Of a stretch of DNA of 64,000 bases, positions 43,725-56,129 are shown one piece after another. How positions within the stretch are numbered: position 1 is the stretch's first letter; each line of letters opens with the position of its first letter. Made by a program: the position numbers and the translations under genes. Below the pieces are notes generated by a model. That model was given only the letters and a program-made list of their open reading frames with translations. It was not told the origin of the DNA and searched no databases. The stretch comes from Portulaca oleracea (Eukaryota > Streptophyta > Magnoliopsida > Caryophyllales > Portulacaceae), in assembly GCA_029582165.1 (NCBI GenBank), contig CM055877.1, positions 31,806,749-31,870,748 on the forward strand. Reading direction: 5' to 3'.

Positions 43725-44028
43725 TTTGGGGAAACTACTTTCGGTACCTCTACTTTTCAAAACTCATTTTGAGCTGCCCTTAATTTTTAGGTTAGTAATT
43801 ATTCGGTGCATTCCGGTTATCAATTTTATTAAGTGACCGAAATTCCCTTATTCTTCTTCTTCAAGGGTATTTCTTCAAGAATGGAAGAATAAGGGTATTT
43901 CAGTCACTTAATAAAATTGATGAACGGAAAAACATCTAATAATTACTAATCCAATAATTAAGGGTACCTCAAAATGAGTTTTAAAATGTTGGGATACCGA
44001 AAAATAGTTTCCTCAAATATTGGGGTAC
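43725..44028. mobile_element. Fold-back MITE, about 300 bp, near-complete palindrome
   Basis: The two halves are inverted copies: 'cgatatttggggaaacta', 'aaaactcattttgag', 'tagtaattatt' and 'tcaattttattaagtgac' recur in reverse complement on the right. The centre is at the 'cttcttcaagggtatttcttcaag' region near 43860-43880. The transcript would be one long hairpin. No clear target duplication. Confidence 0.8.
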
Positions 44029-44309
44029 TTTTGAGCAATTTTTTGGAAAATCAAATTAGGTTGAGTAACTCGGTAAATATTGAGAACACAAGAAAACCAT
44101 AAGATAGACTTCTAGACATAATCTATTTATTACATTAGTTAAGTACAAATAATATATATATGTAAAAGAAAATCAAATTTATTATTTGCAAATATATGTT
44201 TGAATAATGTTGGGTTGCCATAAATATGAAAATGACATATGATTGCATTGAAGTTTAAATGGAACTTTTTTTAATATATATCTTTTAAATTGATTAAATT
44301 ACTTCATTA
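44029..44309. other. AT-rich DNA, nothing recognised
   Basis: No coding or repeat signal. Confidence 0.5.
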
Positions 44310-45430
44310 ACAAAAGAAGGGAGACACCCAAAGCAAGGAAATAGAACCCTAAGAACAAGCTAGCACATCAGGTCAATACATGTCTAATACTTAGAGTGTC
44401 TTGTCACAAAGACATTTCTATCTCTAAGCATATCTTTTGTAGTTTTCACGACAACGAGGGTCCCCAGATTTGTTCTTATACACAACCATATTCCAAGCCT
44501 ATCTAATCATAATCGGGAGGTGGAAAAGCCTTGTGGCTCTATAACGCCCTGACCCCTTCCGGGACGCAGACATTATCGATAAGTTCTTCAGGGATCATTG
44601 ACTGAACCCATTACTCACCACGAGTCTTTCTAGCATGCTTCGTACTCGTTCACACGCTGCATGGGAAAACTTCCCAGGAGGTTACCCACTCTCAGCTTAA
44701 ACTTAAAAGAATGTGCACTTTGGTAATATGAGTAATTATTTCAATTCCTTTAAGCCATATTTAACCATATATTCGAGGTGTTACAATCACCCCCACTTAA
44801 GCGTACAATTGGCCATGGATCTCCCGTCCATTGGTGTAGCACACAGTCGCGAGTCGACTCCGATACCATCTGAAACGCCTCGGCCCCTCCCGGACCACTG
44901 ACATTACCGTTAACTTTTTCAAGGATCATTGACTAGCCACATAAATCACCACGAATCTTTCTAGCGTGCTTTGTCCTCGCTCATGCACTGCCTAGGAAAA
45001 CTTTCTAGGAAATCACCCTTCATGAGACTACTCCCAGCCAAGCATGCTTAACTAAGGAGTTCCAAACGGATGAACTACCTTAAAAGAAGGTGTACCTTGG
45101 TGATTTGAATAGTAATTTCAATCCCTTTAAGCCACACTTAACCATATATCTGAGGTCTTACAGGCTCCCTACGCCAAATGTTTAAACTAGACTACCAACA
45201 GTAGCATAAGCGACTTCCTTGTGCCAGTTAAGTAGGAGAACTACAGTAATTAAGACTTCGCTTGGACCAGCTAGTGAAGGAGTTGTAACCATTTGGGAGA
45301 TGAAGCCACTTGGTGATGCCATCTTAGTTAGTCCTAGCAAGCTCACAATCATAGAAGATATGCTCAACAGTTTGATCAGCATTTTTGCAGATGACACATT
45401 GTGCTGTAATGTTGGACATGTATCTTAGAA
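44310..45430 (-). pseudogene. LINE-B fragment: zf-RVT region, interrupted by a TRIM
   Basis: The minus strand from 45428 reads 'CVICKNADQTVEHIFYDCELAR' (C-x2-C...H-x4-C zinc signature of LINE zf-RVT). After the TRIM, 44535-44400 reads 'STSRLWLDRLGIWLCIRTN...TTKDMLRDRNVF', the text that normally follows. Only this C-terminal piece of ORF2 remains. Confidence 0.7.
44540..45162 (-). mobile_element. Complete TRIM (short LTR retrotransposon), 623 bp
   Basis: LTRs at 44540-44785 and 44871-45162 share 'ggatcattgact', 'caccacga', 'tctttctag', 'aatttcaat' and 'taaccatatat'. The 85-bp interior has, on the minus strand, PBS TGGTATCGGAGTC (44868-44856, near Met-initiator type) next to the right LTR. The PPT AAGTGGGGGTGAT (44798-44786) is next to the left LTR. 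Perfect GGCTC duplications lie at 44535-44539 and 45163-45167. No coding capacity; mobilised in trans. Confidence 0.9.
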
Positions 45431-45640
45431 ATTAATTGATTCTTTTACTAAATTTTGACTGTTAATAATCAATCACAAATTACAATGAGTTACAATATGA
45501 AATTACCTCCATTGTAATTTTTAGAAAAATATCTTTCTAATGATGGAAACTTCATATTGTAGCTCATTGTAATTTGTGAGTAATTAATGGTCAAAATTTA
45601 GTCAAAGTGTCAATTAATATAAAACACAAGGAGTAACTCC
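45431..45640. other. Inverted AT-rich segment, no gene
   Basis: 'ttactaaattttgactg...caatgagttacaatatgaa' at 45450-45500 is inverted near 45555-45610, so a small fold-back of about 170 bp may lie here. Nothing else is seen. Confidence 0.4.
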
Positions 45641-45880
45641 TACGAGGATTCCAAAGACATCAGGTAGTACAATTTTAAAATCTTTAGTAGGAATTTTTAC
45701 ATATGAATTTTAACCTCGGTAGTTTTATTTTATTTTTTAAGAAGGTAACTGAAAGAGGTGGTTAAAGATTTCTTCTCACAAGAAATCTTCTCACCCTGTC
45801 TTCATACAAAATGTTATTGAACTATCCTCTATCTGATTCCAAGTTTCAGCTACTGGCAGATGATGTCCTCTTTTTGAAAG

Positions 45881-46264
45881 TCAGTGAGCTGCACCATTTG
45901 CTTCTCTATAAATATGGGAAATATTACTCCATGTAAACTCAGAAAGAAGACCGCGAATATCTTCCACCAAATGCCTGATCTGCCAGGGTATTGCAAAATT
46001 TCCTTGAATAGCTTGAATTACTACTAAGTTATCTCCTTTAATGAATATATGAGAATAGTCTGCTTTTGTTGCTTCCAATAATCCATGACGGAGTGCTCTT
46101 GCTTCTGCAACAATGATGGGGGAGTCTCCATAGTTCCCAACACCTGCCTTTATCATGACTCTTCTCCAATCTCGAAGAAGAAAACCTCCTACCGCCGAGT
46201 TTAGATTATAAGAACCATCGAAATTTAGTTTGATGCTGCCCCTTGGGGTTACCTGCCATCTCAC
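45881..46264 (-). pseudogene. LINE-C RNase H domain
   Basis: 'KLNFDGSYNLNSAVGGFLLRD', 'VAEARALRHGLLEA', 'IFIKGDNLVVIQAI' and 'ISHIYREANGAAH': all expected acidic residues are present. It has no stop within the domain, but is cut off from zf-RVT by frame changes at 46264-46433. Confidence 0.85.
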
Positions 46265-46432
46265 TATTTTATTGGAAGCTAGACACCCCCTGATGTGTAT
46301 TGTACCTAGCCTCCATCCTATTCTCCTCTATTATATTTCTAATCTTCTATTCAGCAGCATTTTTCTTTGCTTGAATGAGGTTACGAAGGTGATTGTGAAT
46401 GATGTTCCTAAGACTGTGTCATTTCTACTTTT

Positions 46433-47146
46433 CTAGAGAGTCCAAAGAAGAAAGACTCCCCGATTTACATCATTTTCTCCCCCATCACTCCGCCAGGCAG
46501 TGAGTAGTTGCTTTATAGTCGGGGACAATTGATCTATTGGGTTGAAGGACAACCACTTATGTTGTTTTGCTAAGTTCCAGCCTCGTTTCGCAAAAGGGCA
46601 GTCCCAGAAAGTGTAATCATTGGATTCAATGTCTTCCTGACATGAAGGGCAAAGAGGGTCTAGATTAACACCTCTACGAAAAAGGTTCCCTCTATTAGGG
46701 AGTGCATTCCTAAGACATTGCCAGAGGAAAATTTTAACTTTTGGAGGCAAGTCTAGTCTCCAAGTCCAATTAAACTCCCATTTATGTAGCCAGTCATCAC
46801 ACTGTTGTGCAATTCTAGTTGCTGTTTTCATCGAGAATTTCCCATATCCTGTCAGTCCCCAGCAAACTTCATCCCTAATGTCTGCATAAGGGATTGGTAT
46901 GCCAAGGATTTTTTGGATAACATTGTTATCACTGATTACTTCCCTGATTTTTCCCAAATTCCAGGTCTTATCCTCACCGATAAACATATCTACTGTGATT
47001 TCTATATTTTCTATATTATTTCGTTCTGGCTTAATTATTTCTAAAAGGGTCTTATTATCACACCATCTATCTTGCCAGAATTTAATACTTTTTCCGTTGC
47101 CTAAAATCCATCTCGCCCCTTGCGTTAATATTGCTCTCGTTTTCAA
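46433..47146 (-). pseudogene. LINE-C RT-C-terminal linker and zf-RVT domain
   Basis: 237 open codons. 'GARWILGNGKSIKFWQDRWC' near the start and 'LPPKVKIFLWQCLRNALPNRGNLFRRG' precede 'CPSCQEDIESNDYTFWDC', the zf-RVT zinc signature with the His position changed to Tyr. It ends 'NRGVFLLWTL', after which the usual linker has lost frame. Confidence 0.85.
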
Positions 47147-47204
47147 AATAGCTTTCCAAACCGCTGAATCTTGGGCTCTAGGATTGATTTCTAAGAACTC
47201 TCTA

Positions 47205-47786
47205 TTACGGAGATATTTTTTTCCTCATCAATTGAGCCCAAAGCCTATCTCCATTTATGATTTTCAAAGCCAATTTATATTGGAACGCCATATTAGTATC
47301 CTCTGCTTTCCTAAGACTAAGGCCTCCATAATCCTTTGGTGTACAAATTGTACTCCAAGCTACCATTGGCATCCCTTTTTTATTCTTATCTTTTTTCCTT
47401 AAAAAGTTTCTATTAATGTTATCCAAGGAATTGCAAGCATAATTTGAGAGTCTAAAGCATTGCATTGTATATGCTGGTAGTGATTCCAAATTTACTTGAA
47501 TTCAAACAATTCTACCTGCTTTTTAGAAAGGAAATTTGCTTTTCATGCTATCATTCTATCTGTTGCTTTCTGTATGATCTCCGAGAAATTGCTTCTATTT
47601 TGGCGTCCTTGGCTCAATCGACACCCTAAATACTTCCCAATTGACTCTGCCAGAGGAATATTAAAAATACCTTTGATGGTTTCTTTTAGATGTCTGGGAG
47701 GTATTCTTGCATATAGAAGAATTTTAAACTCGGATGATATTCTTGCAAAACTTGGTAGTATTTCAAAGTACTTATATTCCAACCTT
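47205..47786 (-). pseudogene. LINE-C RT C-terminal remnant
   Basis: Minus-strand pieces 'GKYLGCRLSQGRQNRSNFSEIIQKATDRM' (47690-47543) and 'YTMQCFRLSNYACNSLDNINRNFLR...KDYGGLSLRKAEDTNMAFQYKLALKI' (47480-47225) follow the RT in plant LINEs. There is a stop after 'DRMIA'. No catalytic RT motif is left. Confidence 0.8.
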
Positions 47787-48572
47787 CCCCCCCCCCCCCC
47801 AAAAAAAAAAAAAAATTTGAAATATTACGAATTGAACGAAAGTGGCAGGTCTGATGTCAAATAAAAGAGGACAAAAAATAACTATCAGAAACATAAATTA
47901 AAACACGCAAAAATTATAATAATGTTCGGAAAATAAGTTCTTATTTGCTTTAGGTTGAAAAGAAATGTTTAAATACTAAAAAAGGGAAAATATAATTTTA
48001 GTTTTTTTGAAACCAAACATAACGATTTCTTTAATAGCAAGTGATACAGCACTTACAATAGAAATCGTGATTGAACAATTGTAGATCTAAAACATAGATA
48101 CGAAAATTAACTTCCAAATAACTAATACTAATCTTACTAACGTTCAGTTCTGCTTGCTTCGATGACTCTGCATCTTTACCATTAATAGAGAACCTCACAA
48201 CCCGTGCTATAGCGATTTGAAAGTCGATATTCATCCAATATATTAGACCACACCAACTGAACAAGACCTCTAGAAAGAGACTAAAAACCCTAAATAAGGG
48301 TACAAAAAACTCTTACAAAAAAAGAGACTAACTGAGAAAATATACATTCTTGAAAGTACCTGGTACTTAATTAAAATCACGGCAAATAAAATAAGATGAT
48401 TTAGAAAACTGTAGTAGTACAAATATTAAATTTGAAATATGAAGGGTAGAAAAATTATCTTCATAAATTACTAGCTAGCATTATAGGTTAAAAAAAACTC
48501 GCATTAATGATTATTATTATTAAAAAATTTTCTAATTTCATATTATCTATCACTTTGGAATCCGGCGCAATA
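47787..48572. other. C14/A15 tract and AT-rich DNA
   Basis: 47787-47800 is 14 C and 47801-47815 is 15 A, at the truncated 5' edge of LINE-C. The rest is AT-rich with no coding signal; the frame at 48031-48264 has no recognisable motif. Confidence 0.5.
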
Positions 48573-48581
48573 ATATATAAT

Positions 48582-49107
48582 GGGTTTTTTGCATTTTGGA
48601 CCCCGAACTTTAGGGGTATTTATATTTAGAACTCTTAGTTTTCAACATTAATTTTTTAGACCCTAATGTTTGTAGGCTGAATAAACAAGGACCTTAAAGT
48701 TTGTGAACTGAAGAAAAAGGCCCCTGTCTCATTTTTTATTTTCCTCCCATATTTGAATTTATCTCTCGATTGACGTCAAACTTCAGGACTATGGTTAAAA
48801 CTAATATTGAAGCTATAATACACCTCTCTTATTCATTTTGAGGCTACTAAGACCCCTGAGTGCATGGTTTTAAGTAACTCCAACATGAATAAAAGAGGTT
48901 TATTATAACTTTAATATCGATTTTAACCTTAGTCTTGAAGTTTGATGCCAATCGGGAGAGAAATTCAAACATGGAAATAAAAAGAAAAACGGGAAACAGA
49001 CTCTTTTTTCACCTCACAAACTTTAGGGTCCTTTTTTTTCAGCCTACAAACTTTAGGGTCCAAAACGTTAAAGTTGAAAACCAAGGGTTCAGAATGTAAA
49101 TAGCCCT
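48582..49107. mobile_element. MITE-M copy 2, right end lost
   Basis: Starts GGGTTTTTTGCATTTTGGAC and runs parallel to the intact copy at 50356 for about 525 bp. The right TIR is missing after 'atgtaaatagcccta'. The 15-bp phrase 'agttgaaaaccaag' recurs at 49141, suggesting a deletion or slippage junction. Confidence 0.8.
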
Positions 49108-49160
49108 ATATTTTTTTTCCTAATATTTTTTTTCCTAATAAGTTGAAAACCAAGTCACTT

Positions 49161-49399
49161 AGGGCCCGTTTGGACCTAGAAAAATAGGATGGAAAAAAAA
49201 TTAGGAGGAAAATTTTTTTGGGGTAAAGTAAATTTGTTTCTCTTGTTTGGTTTTAAGTAAATTTTGAAGGAAAAAAATTGATTTCCTATTCAATTTTTTT
49301 TCCTTGTTTGGTTTGAGGAAAAATACATGGAAAAATAAAATTTCAAGAAAACTTGTAAATATCAAGTTTCATTTTTTTAGATCATATGATGTGATTTGG

Positions 49400-49462
<63 letters not shown>

Positions 49463-49584
49463 GAGAATTAGAGAGATAGAGAGAGAAAAGAGAGTTACAG
49501 AGAGAGAGAGAGAGAGAGAGAAAAGAGAGTTAGAGAGAGAGAGAGAGAAAAGAGAGTTAGAGAAGAGTGTTAAAGAGAGAGAGT

Positions 49585-49630
<46 letters not shown>

Positions 49631-49989
49631 AGTAAGAGAGAGAGTGCGATAGAGAGAGAGAGAAAAGAGAGTTAGAGAGAGAGAGAGAGCGACTGAGAGA
49701 GAGAGAAAAGAGAATGAGAGAGAGAGAGAGAGAGAGAGAGAAGATAGTAAGAGAGTGCGAGAGAGAGATTAGAGAGTTAGAGAGTGAGAAAGAAGGAGAG
49801 AGAAGAGACTTAGAGAGAGGAGAGAGTTAGAGAGAGAGCGAGAGAGAGAACGTTAGAGAGAGAGAGAGAGAAGAAAGAGAACAGACTTAGAGAGAAAGAA
49901 GAGAGAGTGCGCGAGAGAAAGAGGGAAGAGAGTTAGATACTTAGAGAGAGAGAAAGAGAGAAGAGAGAGAGAGAGTAAGAGAAGAAAGT

Positions 49990-50034
<45 letters not shown>

Positions 50035-50038
50035 CAGT

Positions 50039-50080
<42 letters not shown>

Positions 50081-50312
50081 TTAGAGAGAGAGAGGATGAA
50101 AAAAAATGTTGGCTTTGATCCTAAATTTTCCTCCCAACTTTCCTTTCATTTTTTTAAGGGAACATTTTTTATTCATTGTTATTTCAAAATTTTCATGCAA
50201 TTTTCCAACTATTTTTTTCCATTCCTTTTTCTTCAATCCAAACAAAGGAAAGATTTTCATTTTCCAGAATAATTTTTTTTCCATGTTGTTTTCCAAGGTC
50301 CAAACGGACCCT
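49161..50312. mobile_element. TIR element with a GA-rich core
   Basis: The left end AGGGCCCGTTTGGACCTAG and right end reverse complement AGGGTCCGTTTGGACCTTG form an inverted repeat; both are followed by A-rich 'gaaaaa...catggaaaa' text. Interior 49387-50093 is almost pure (GA)n with GTTAGA interruptions. No coding capacity and no target duplication seen. Superfamily uncertain. Confidence 0.65.
49387..50093 (+). repeat. (GA)n / GAGAGTTA microsatellite, about 700 bp
   Basis: The sequence is nearly all purine on the plus strand, with periodic GTTAGA, GAAAAGAGA and GTGCGA interruptions. Such mirror-symmetric purine tracts can form triplex DNA. Confidence 0.95.
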
Positions 50313-50355
50313 CAAAAAGAATGAAAATAATAATCAAGTACTAGAGAAATTTTAT

Positions 50356-50908
50356 GGGTTTTTTGCATCTTGGACCCCAAACTTTAGGGGTATTTATATT
50401 ATGAACCCTTGGTTTTCAACATTAAATTTTAGACCCTAATTTGTAGGCTGAATTAAAAAGGACCTTAAAGTTTGTGGGCTAAAGAAAAAGGTCTCTGTCT
50501 CATTCTTTGTTTTCCTCCCAAGTTTGAATTTATCTCCCGATTGACGTGAAACTTAAGAACTATGGTTAAAGATGATGTTGAAGCTATAATACGCCTCTCT
50601 TATTCATGTCGGGGCTACTTAGACCCCTGAGTACATGGTTTTAAGTAACTCCAACATGAATAAGAGAGGTTTATTATAACTTTAATATCAATTTTAACCC
50701 CAGTATTGATGTTTGATGCCAATCGGGAGAGAAATTCATACATGGAAAGAAAAAGAAAAATGAGAAATGGGCTTTTTTTTTCAGCTCACAAACTTTAGGG
50801 TCTTTTTTTTCATACTACAAATTTTAGGGTCCAAAAAGTTAACGTTGAAAACCAAGAGCTCAGAATATAAATACCTCTAAAATGGAGGGTCCAAAATGCA
50901 AAAAACCC
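50356..50908. mobile_element. MITE-M copy 3, intact reference copy, 553 bp
   Basis: TIRs GGGTTTTTTGCATCTTGGAC and GTCCAAAATGCAAAAAACCC; perfect 9-bp duplication AAATTTTAT at 50347-50355 and 50909-50917. A 9-bp duplication points to the Mutator (MULE) superfamily. A second, inner symmetry exists: 'cttattcatgt...tacttagacccctgagtacatggttttaagtaactccaacatgaataag'. No coding capacity. Other copies: 23160, 48582 and the split copy 51833/60249. Confidence 0.92.
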
Positions 50909-50917
50909 AAATTTTAT

Positions 50918-51261
50918 AGCTTATATATTTATTGAAATTCTCCCCCAGTATTTTTCTAAAGCAAAGCTCTGTACATTCTTTTCTAAGATTATATGTATTG
51001 AAAAACGTATGTGTCTTAGGGCAAGGTATTTCTTAAATGTCTTTCCTTGGCATAAAACCAATATATATTTTCATATTAAACTGAAAAATGGTACCATGGA
51101 CTTATATAATTATATTATCGCATGTAGGTTGTATAAAAAAGATTGTTTTTGTCTACAATTTTTAAATTTATAGAAAAATGTGTAAAATATGTCTAATGGA
51201 CAAGGTTCTGAAAAATAAGACACTTATCAATGGTGAAATAATCATTAATTAGACCACACAA
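50918..51261. other. AT-rich DNA, nothing recognised
   Basis: It lies between MITE-M copy 3 and the copia LTR. No gene. Confidence 0.5.
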
Positions 51262-51490
51262 TGTTATGGAATAATATTTGTAAATGTCCATTAAATATCT
51301 CTTGGGAATCTTTTCGGTTAGGATATTGGAGAATTCTATTCTCATATGATATTGCTATGTAACTAGTATAAATACCCCTTGTGGGTTATGAATAACCACA
51401 TTTATTCTCCTCTCTCAATCTCTCTTGTCTCTATTGTTTTTCTCTATTATTTTCTCTATATTGTGTTCATCTATTTATTATTTCAGAACA
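51262..51490 (+). repeat. Putative 5' LTR of copia-D
   Basis: TGTTATGG...GAACA, 229 bp, with TATA box TATAAATA near 51369 and a CT-rich transcribed-looking stretch. It is followed by CGTTATCAGCGCC, a phrase typical of the start of the copia leader and primer site in plants. The left boundary is inferred from the TG/CA rule because the 3' LTR is not in the window. Confidence 0.55.
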
Positions 51491-51866
51491 CGTTATCAGC
51501 GCCAGTCTCTAACATATCTATTCCCGAATATTCCGATAATTGACCGAAGGTATGCAATACTTCCGTAGGTAAATCTATATTATGATTGTCGTTGATAATA
51601 TGAAGAGAATGGTTGACATTTAGTAGAAATTTTGCATCATGGTCAACTAATTGGCACTATAGTTTAATCTCCTCTAATTTAATTCGATCATGTTATGATA
51701 GTAGCTGCTTATTAATTTTCTGAGTTCCTCCGCTAATACTATTGTACGCATGTAGTCAAATTATTGTCTACTAATTTATTTACATTCGTTATGCACAACA
51801 ATTTTACATAACTTCATTGACGAACCAGAATTGGGTTGTTTGCATTTTGGACCCCGAAATATATGA

Positions 51867-53893
51867 TAACTAGTCTTCAGACCTATGTGTTGCACGGGAC
51901 GAAAGTAAATCTCGCGTATTATTGATAACATTTTAGACTATGTTTACAATGATCACAACTTTGTAACTATAATTTTTGTTGCAATCATTTTACAATAATA
52001 TAAAGGTCTAATTCAGCATATATGAATGTACTTAAGCATAATTATCATAATTGTCTTCACTAATACAACTATCTTCTCACTAACTATGATATGCTTCATA
52101 TGTTAAATTTCTTCGAACCTCAATTCAAGATAAATTATTACTTTAATTCTTTATGTTGCAAATGTTCCCAATAAAGACATAAATAAATTTTTTTTTATAT
52201 GTATTGACGATGTAAAAAGAGTTGATCAATGGACAATCATGGAAATATATTAAATAAAGAAATAGTCATGATAATAATATTAAATTAAAAAGATAAATGA
52301 TAATATTATTATATAGTTTATATATGAGTATTAAAGATTAGATGATGAGGAAAAGAAATTAATCGTAGTTTTTTAACATTATTTTGGTCAATTAATATTT
52401 TGGGTTACTTGCATATTTCAAGTGACACTCATGTGATAAAAGCCTACAACAATTATACATACAAATTAGTTAATTAATAAATAAAGTTAAAGAAAATTAA
52501 ACATTTTCATAAATCAAAAAGATAATGATGGCTCATAAAATGTTTCAAAATTTAGGTTTTTTTTGTCACTAATAGTAGTATGAAACAAATTGTAAAATTC
52601 ATTTGTTATTTAATAGAAAAATAAGTACTATTTTCGAATTGTCAAAAAACTATAAAGAATTAGAATGCAATTGAAATGCTAGTGACTTTCAATTAGGTGA
52701 ATCTTTAAAATATAAAATTTGTTATAATGATAAATTAATAAACTATCAATAATATGATGTTATCGTATAAACAAAATAACTATGTTACCTTTATTAATCT
52801 CATAGTCTTCGCACCGGCCAAATGCAACGTCCAATGAATGATGCATAGAGCGCACATGCAATTCAAAATTGATGAAGATTTTTAATCTCTTGTATGATAA
52901 AAAATAACTGAGAGGCTTTTGCTTTATTAGAATGAAAGAAACAAATCAAATCAATACTAAAATAGTTGTTGTAATTTAACATGTTAAAAGTTACAACATG
53001 CAATAACCATATCATTCCACATAGATATTGCAAATTGACAATTATAAGATAATACAATGAGCCTTAAAAAACGGATACCTTCATTAAAATTATATAGTGT
53101 TTACAATATGCATTATATCACGCACTCTACCATATAAATTCCTTGTCAATTTCAGGGAATTCAACTCTCATAAAATTGACATCCAATTATTATATTTCAT
53201 GACGATCAAGAGCATACAAATTAATAAAAAAAAACTATTGATCATCATACCTTATCATGAATTCTCATATATGTCTCAGTAATTGGTTGGACTTGCAGTG
53301 CTATCAACTTTTTTGAACTATTCAAATGTCACATGTGCAAACCAATATCAACAACACTTAAAACAAAATGGAGAAATTCAGGATTAGTATTATATACATT
53401 TTTAAGCATTTGTATTATATATGATATATGATATATATTTTTAAACATTTGTATGGCTGAATGATAAAAATCAATTTGAGTAAAATAATATAAAATATAT
53501 AATAATATATAATGTGTGACTTTAAATTAAGTAAAGTATGTGAACATAACTTTTGATTGTTGAGGATAATACTTGTACTAAAAATGTATCATCTTTCACA
53601 TTATCAAAATTCCATAATTTGTAAAGCATGCACCTTGTGAATTTATACAAATTTGGTTAACCTTGAGTGGATGATCAAGCATAATTATTTAAAAAAGTTA
53701 TTAACAATATTAAAGGTAATTTAAGAACAAAGCAACCGTTTTGTTTGTTTGTAATTGAAAATATGTAACTTAAATGGTTAAGTATAATAAATATTAATTT
53801 AATAATCACCATTTCATTGTCTTAATTGTCAAATGCATAACGTATGTATTAACATTAATGGAAAAAATGCATGGGATACCTCGCTATCTTTTA

Positions 53894-53924
<31 letters not shown>

Positions 53925-56129
53925 GTTATTATTATTATTATTATTATTATAATATAATCTCCTGATATTTGCGTAGTGGTATCATGATTATTAGGAATGT
54001 CTCGCTAAATTTTTGTATATATTGCCTTGTATTCAATTTAAATTAAATAAAAATTTCTCATTGATTTTAATTATATTGTTATAAAATTATTTTCTCTTTT
54101 ATTAGTACATAAAACATAAATAATTGTTTACTTGATATTTGCCTTATTACAATCATTTTAAATTTTTATGTAATAATAAGTCTTCTTTTTGATAATGCAT
54201 AACATTCAGGTTCCAACCTGCATGAAATGACAAATTAGTAGACATAATTGTACATATACAATAGTTTTTGTATCTATTAACATTTCTAATTATATTTTAA
54301 AAGAAAGGGCATGGGAAATCAGGAGAGCAAATGATATGAAAATGTCTATGCAATGATGCAAGTAGTTTAAATGAAAACACAAATAAAAGTTTTAGTAGAG
54401 TCACATATCTTATGGCAAGTAATGATATAGAACTAATCAACATGTTTGTGTAAAAAAAAAAAAAAGTTAACAATTCTTAAAAGTGAATGAAAATACCAAC
54501 CCGTTCTTTAAAGCTAAGACATCCAAGTTGCAATAAGAAGTTCATAAGACAACCATTTTCAACCTTCAAAAATATAATTATCTTCTTCCTATATGGTGAT
54601 GATCACCGTAAAATAGTAAAATGAAATGTGTAATATTCAAAAAAATAATCTAACAACAATAAAACTAATACCTCAACCTTAAGAACCAATGAAAATGATA
54701 ATTGTAGTGAGACTGTGAGAGGAAAAAGATTGTGTTTTAGAGCTTGATGAGTAGCTTTGTCACAAACAACCCATCCAACCTTTTATAGACAAATAACATC
54801 ATGGAAACATAATATCCATAAGTCATCAAAATTTAATTGAATATAATAATTAATTAAATTTGTAACTTGAACTATATAATATTAACTTATTTTGTAACTT
54901 ACAACATTTATTATTAATTAATAATAATTATTCTATAAATTTTAAACCAAATATTAACAATTTCTTAGCTAAAAAGGAGAGTTGGAAAAAAGTAATTTCA
55001 TTGGTATAAATTTAAATGGATTTTATAAAATAAAAAAGTTAAACTGGCTTGGTATTTTATGAACGATAGTTGTGAACATACTAAAATTAAAACAAATTGC
55101 CACTTATTGCAAACTTGAGTTAAATGCAATTTTTTTACCTCTCAAAAAAAGGTACTATTTTTTTAAAGATAATATCACTTTAACAAATCACACACTCACC
55201 ATCTCAATTATAACATCAATTTTTTTTTATCGTAAAAATCAATTTTCACTCTTGTTAACACACATAAAGTGTAAATAATAATTCTTTTTGATAGCATAAG
55301 AAAACATGTTATTATACATGAATCATTTTATATTTACACTTTTTTTACTAAAATGAAATCAATAATAATTATTTTTTTGTCAATGTTAGATCGATCACCT
55401 TATCAATATCATCATTTTATTGATGCAAATGTTATTTTATATAATTTTCCCTTTATATTGAAAAACTAACTTTAATAAATACTTATCTTATAAAAAATAA
55501 TTTCATATGGAAGGTCATTTTGTCTTTTATTAAATATTGTAATTTTATAATTAGCTAATATTATTTATTTAATTGTTATTAGTAGTAACTTTCATTGTCA
55601 ATAAATATGTATAAAATGACTTTTCTCTCAAAGGTACCAAGAGAAAATGCACACCACTTAATTGACCATTAGTAGGAAGCACAAAAACACCAATATGAAA
55701 AGTCCATAATGTTTAAAAAAAAAAGGAACAATCCATTAAAAAAAACACCCTCCATTAATTTTGATTAATCTAAATATTTGTTTTTTATCAAGTTAATATA
55801 CATATTTGTAAAAGTTTACGAATAGTGGACATCTACTTCCTTTCAATGTATTCTAAAATGCAAAAAACAAAAAATAAAATAAATAGAATGGAAGATAACT
55901 CAGCGTAAATGTAAAGTTGTAACTTATCATAATAATGTATAGTAACTTATCTTTTAAACTAATTCTAATTTTTTTCTAATTATTAGCCAATTCTATTACT
56001 CATTATTATTTGTAACTTATCATAATAATGAATGTGTAAAAAAAATTAAAAAGTAAAATGGTTAATAATGATTTTTCCGAAATACCCTCTTTAAATCTTG
56101 CATATTCCGATCCTCGCCCTTGTACCCAG

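Larger units (their letters stand above)
45641..47786 (-). mobile_element. LINE-C, 5'-truncated L1-type LINE
   Basis: A minus-strand ORF2 remnant beginning inside the RT C-terminal part (47786) and running through zf-RVT and RNase H to a 3' UTR ('gtgagaagatttcttgtgagaag' on the minus strand, similar to LINE-A). It is the same family as LINE-A but younger: zf-RVT is one 237-codon frame. The 5' break is at a C14/A15 tract (47787-47815). 5' truncation is usual for LINE insertions. Confidence 0.82.
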
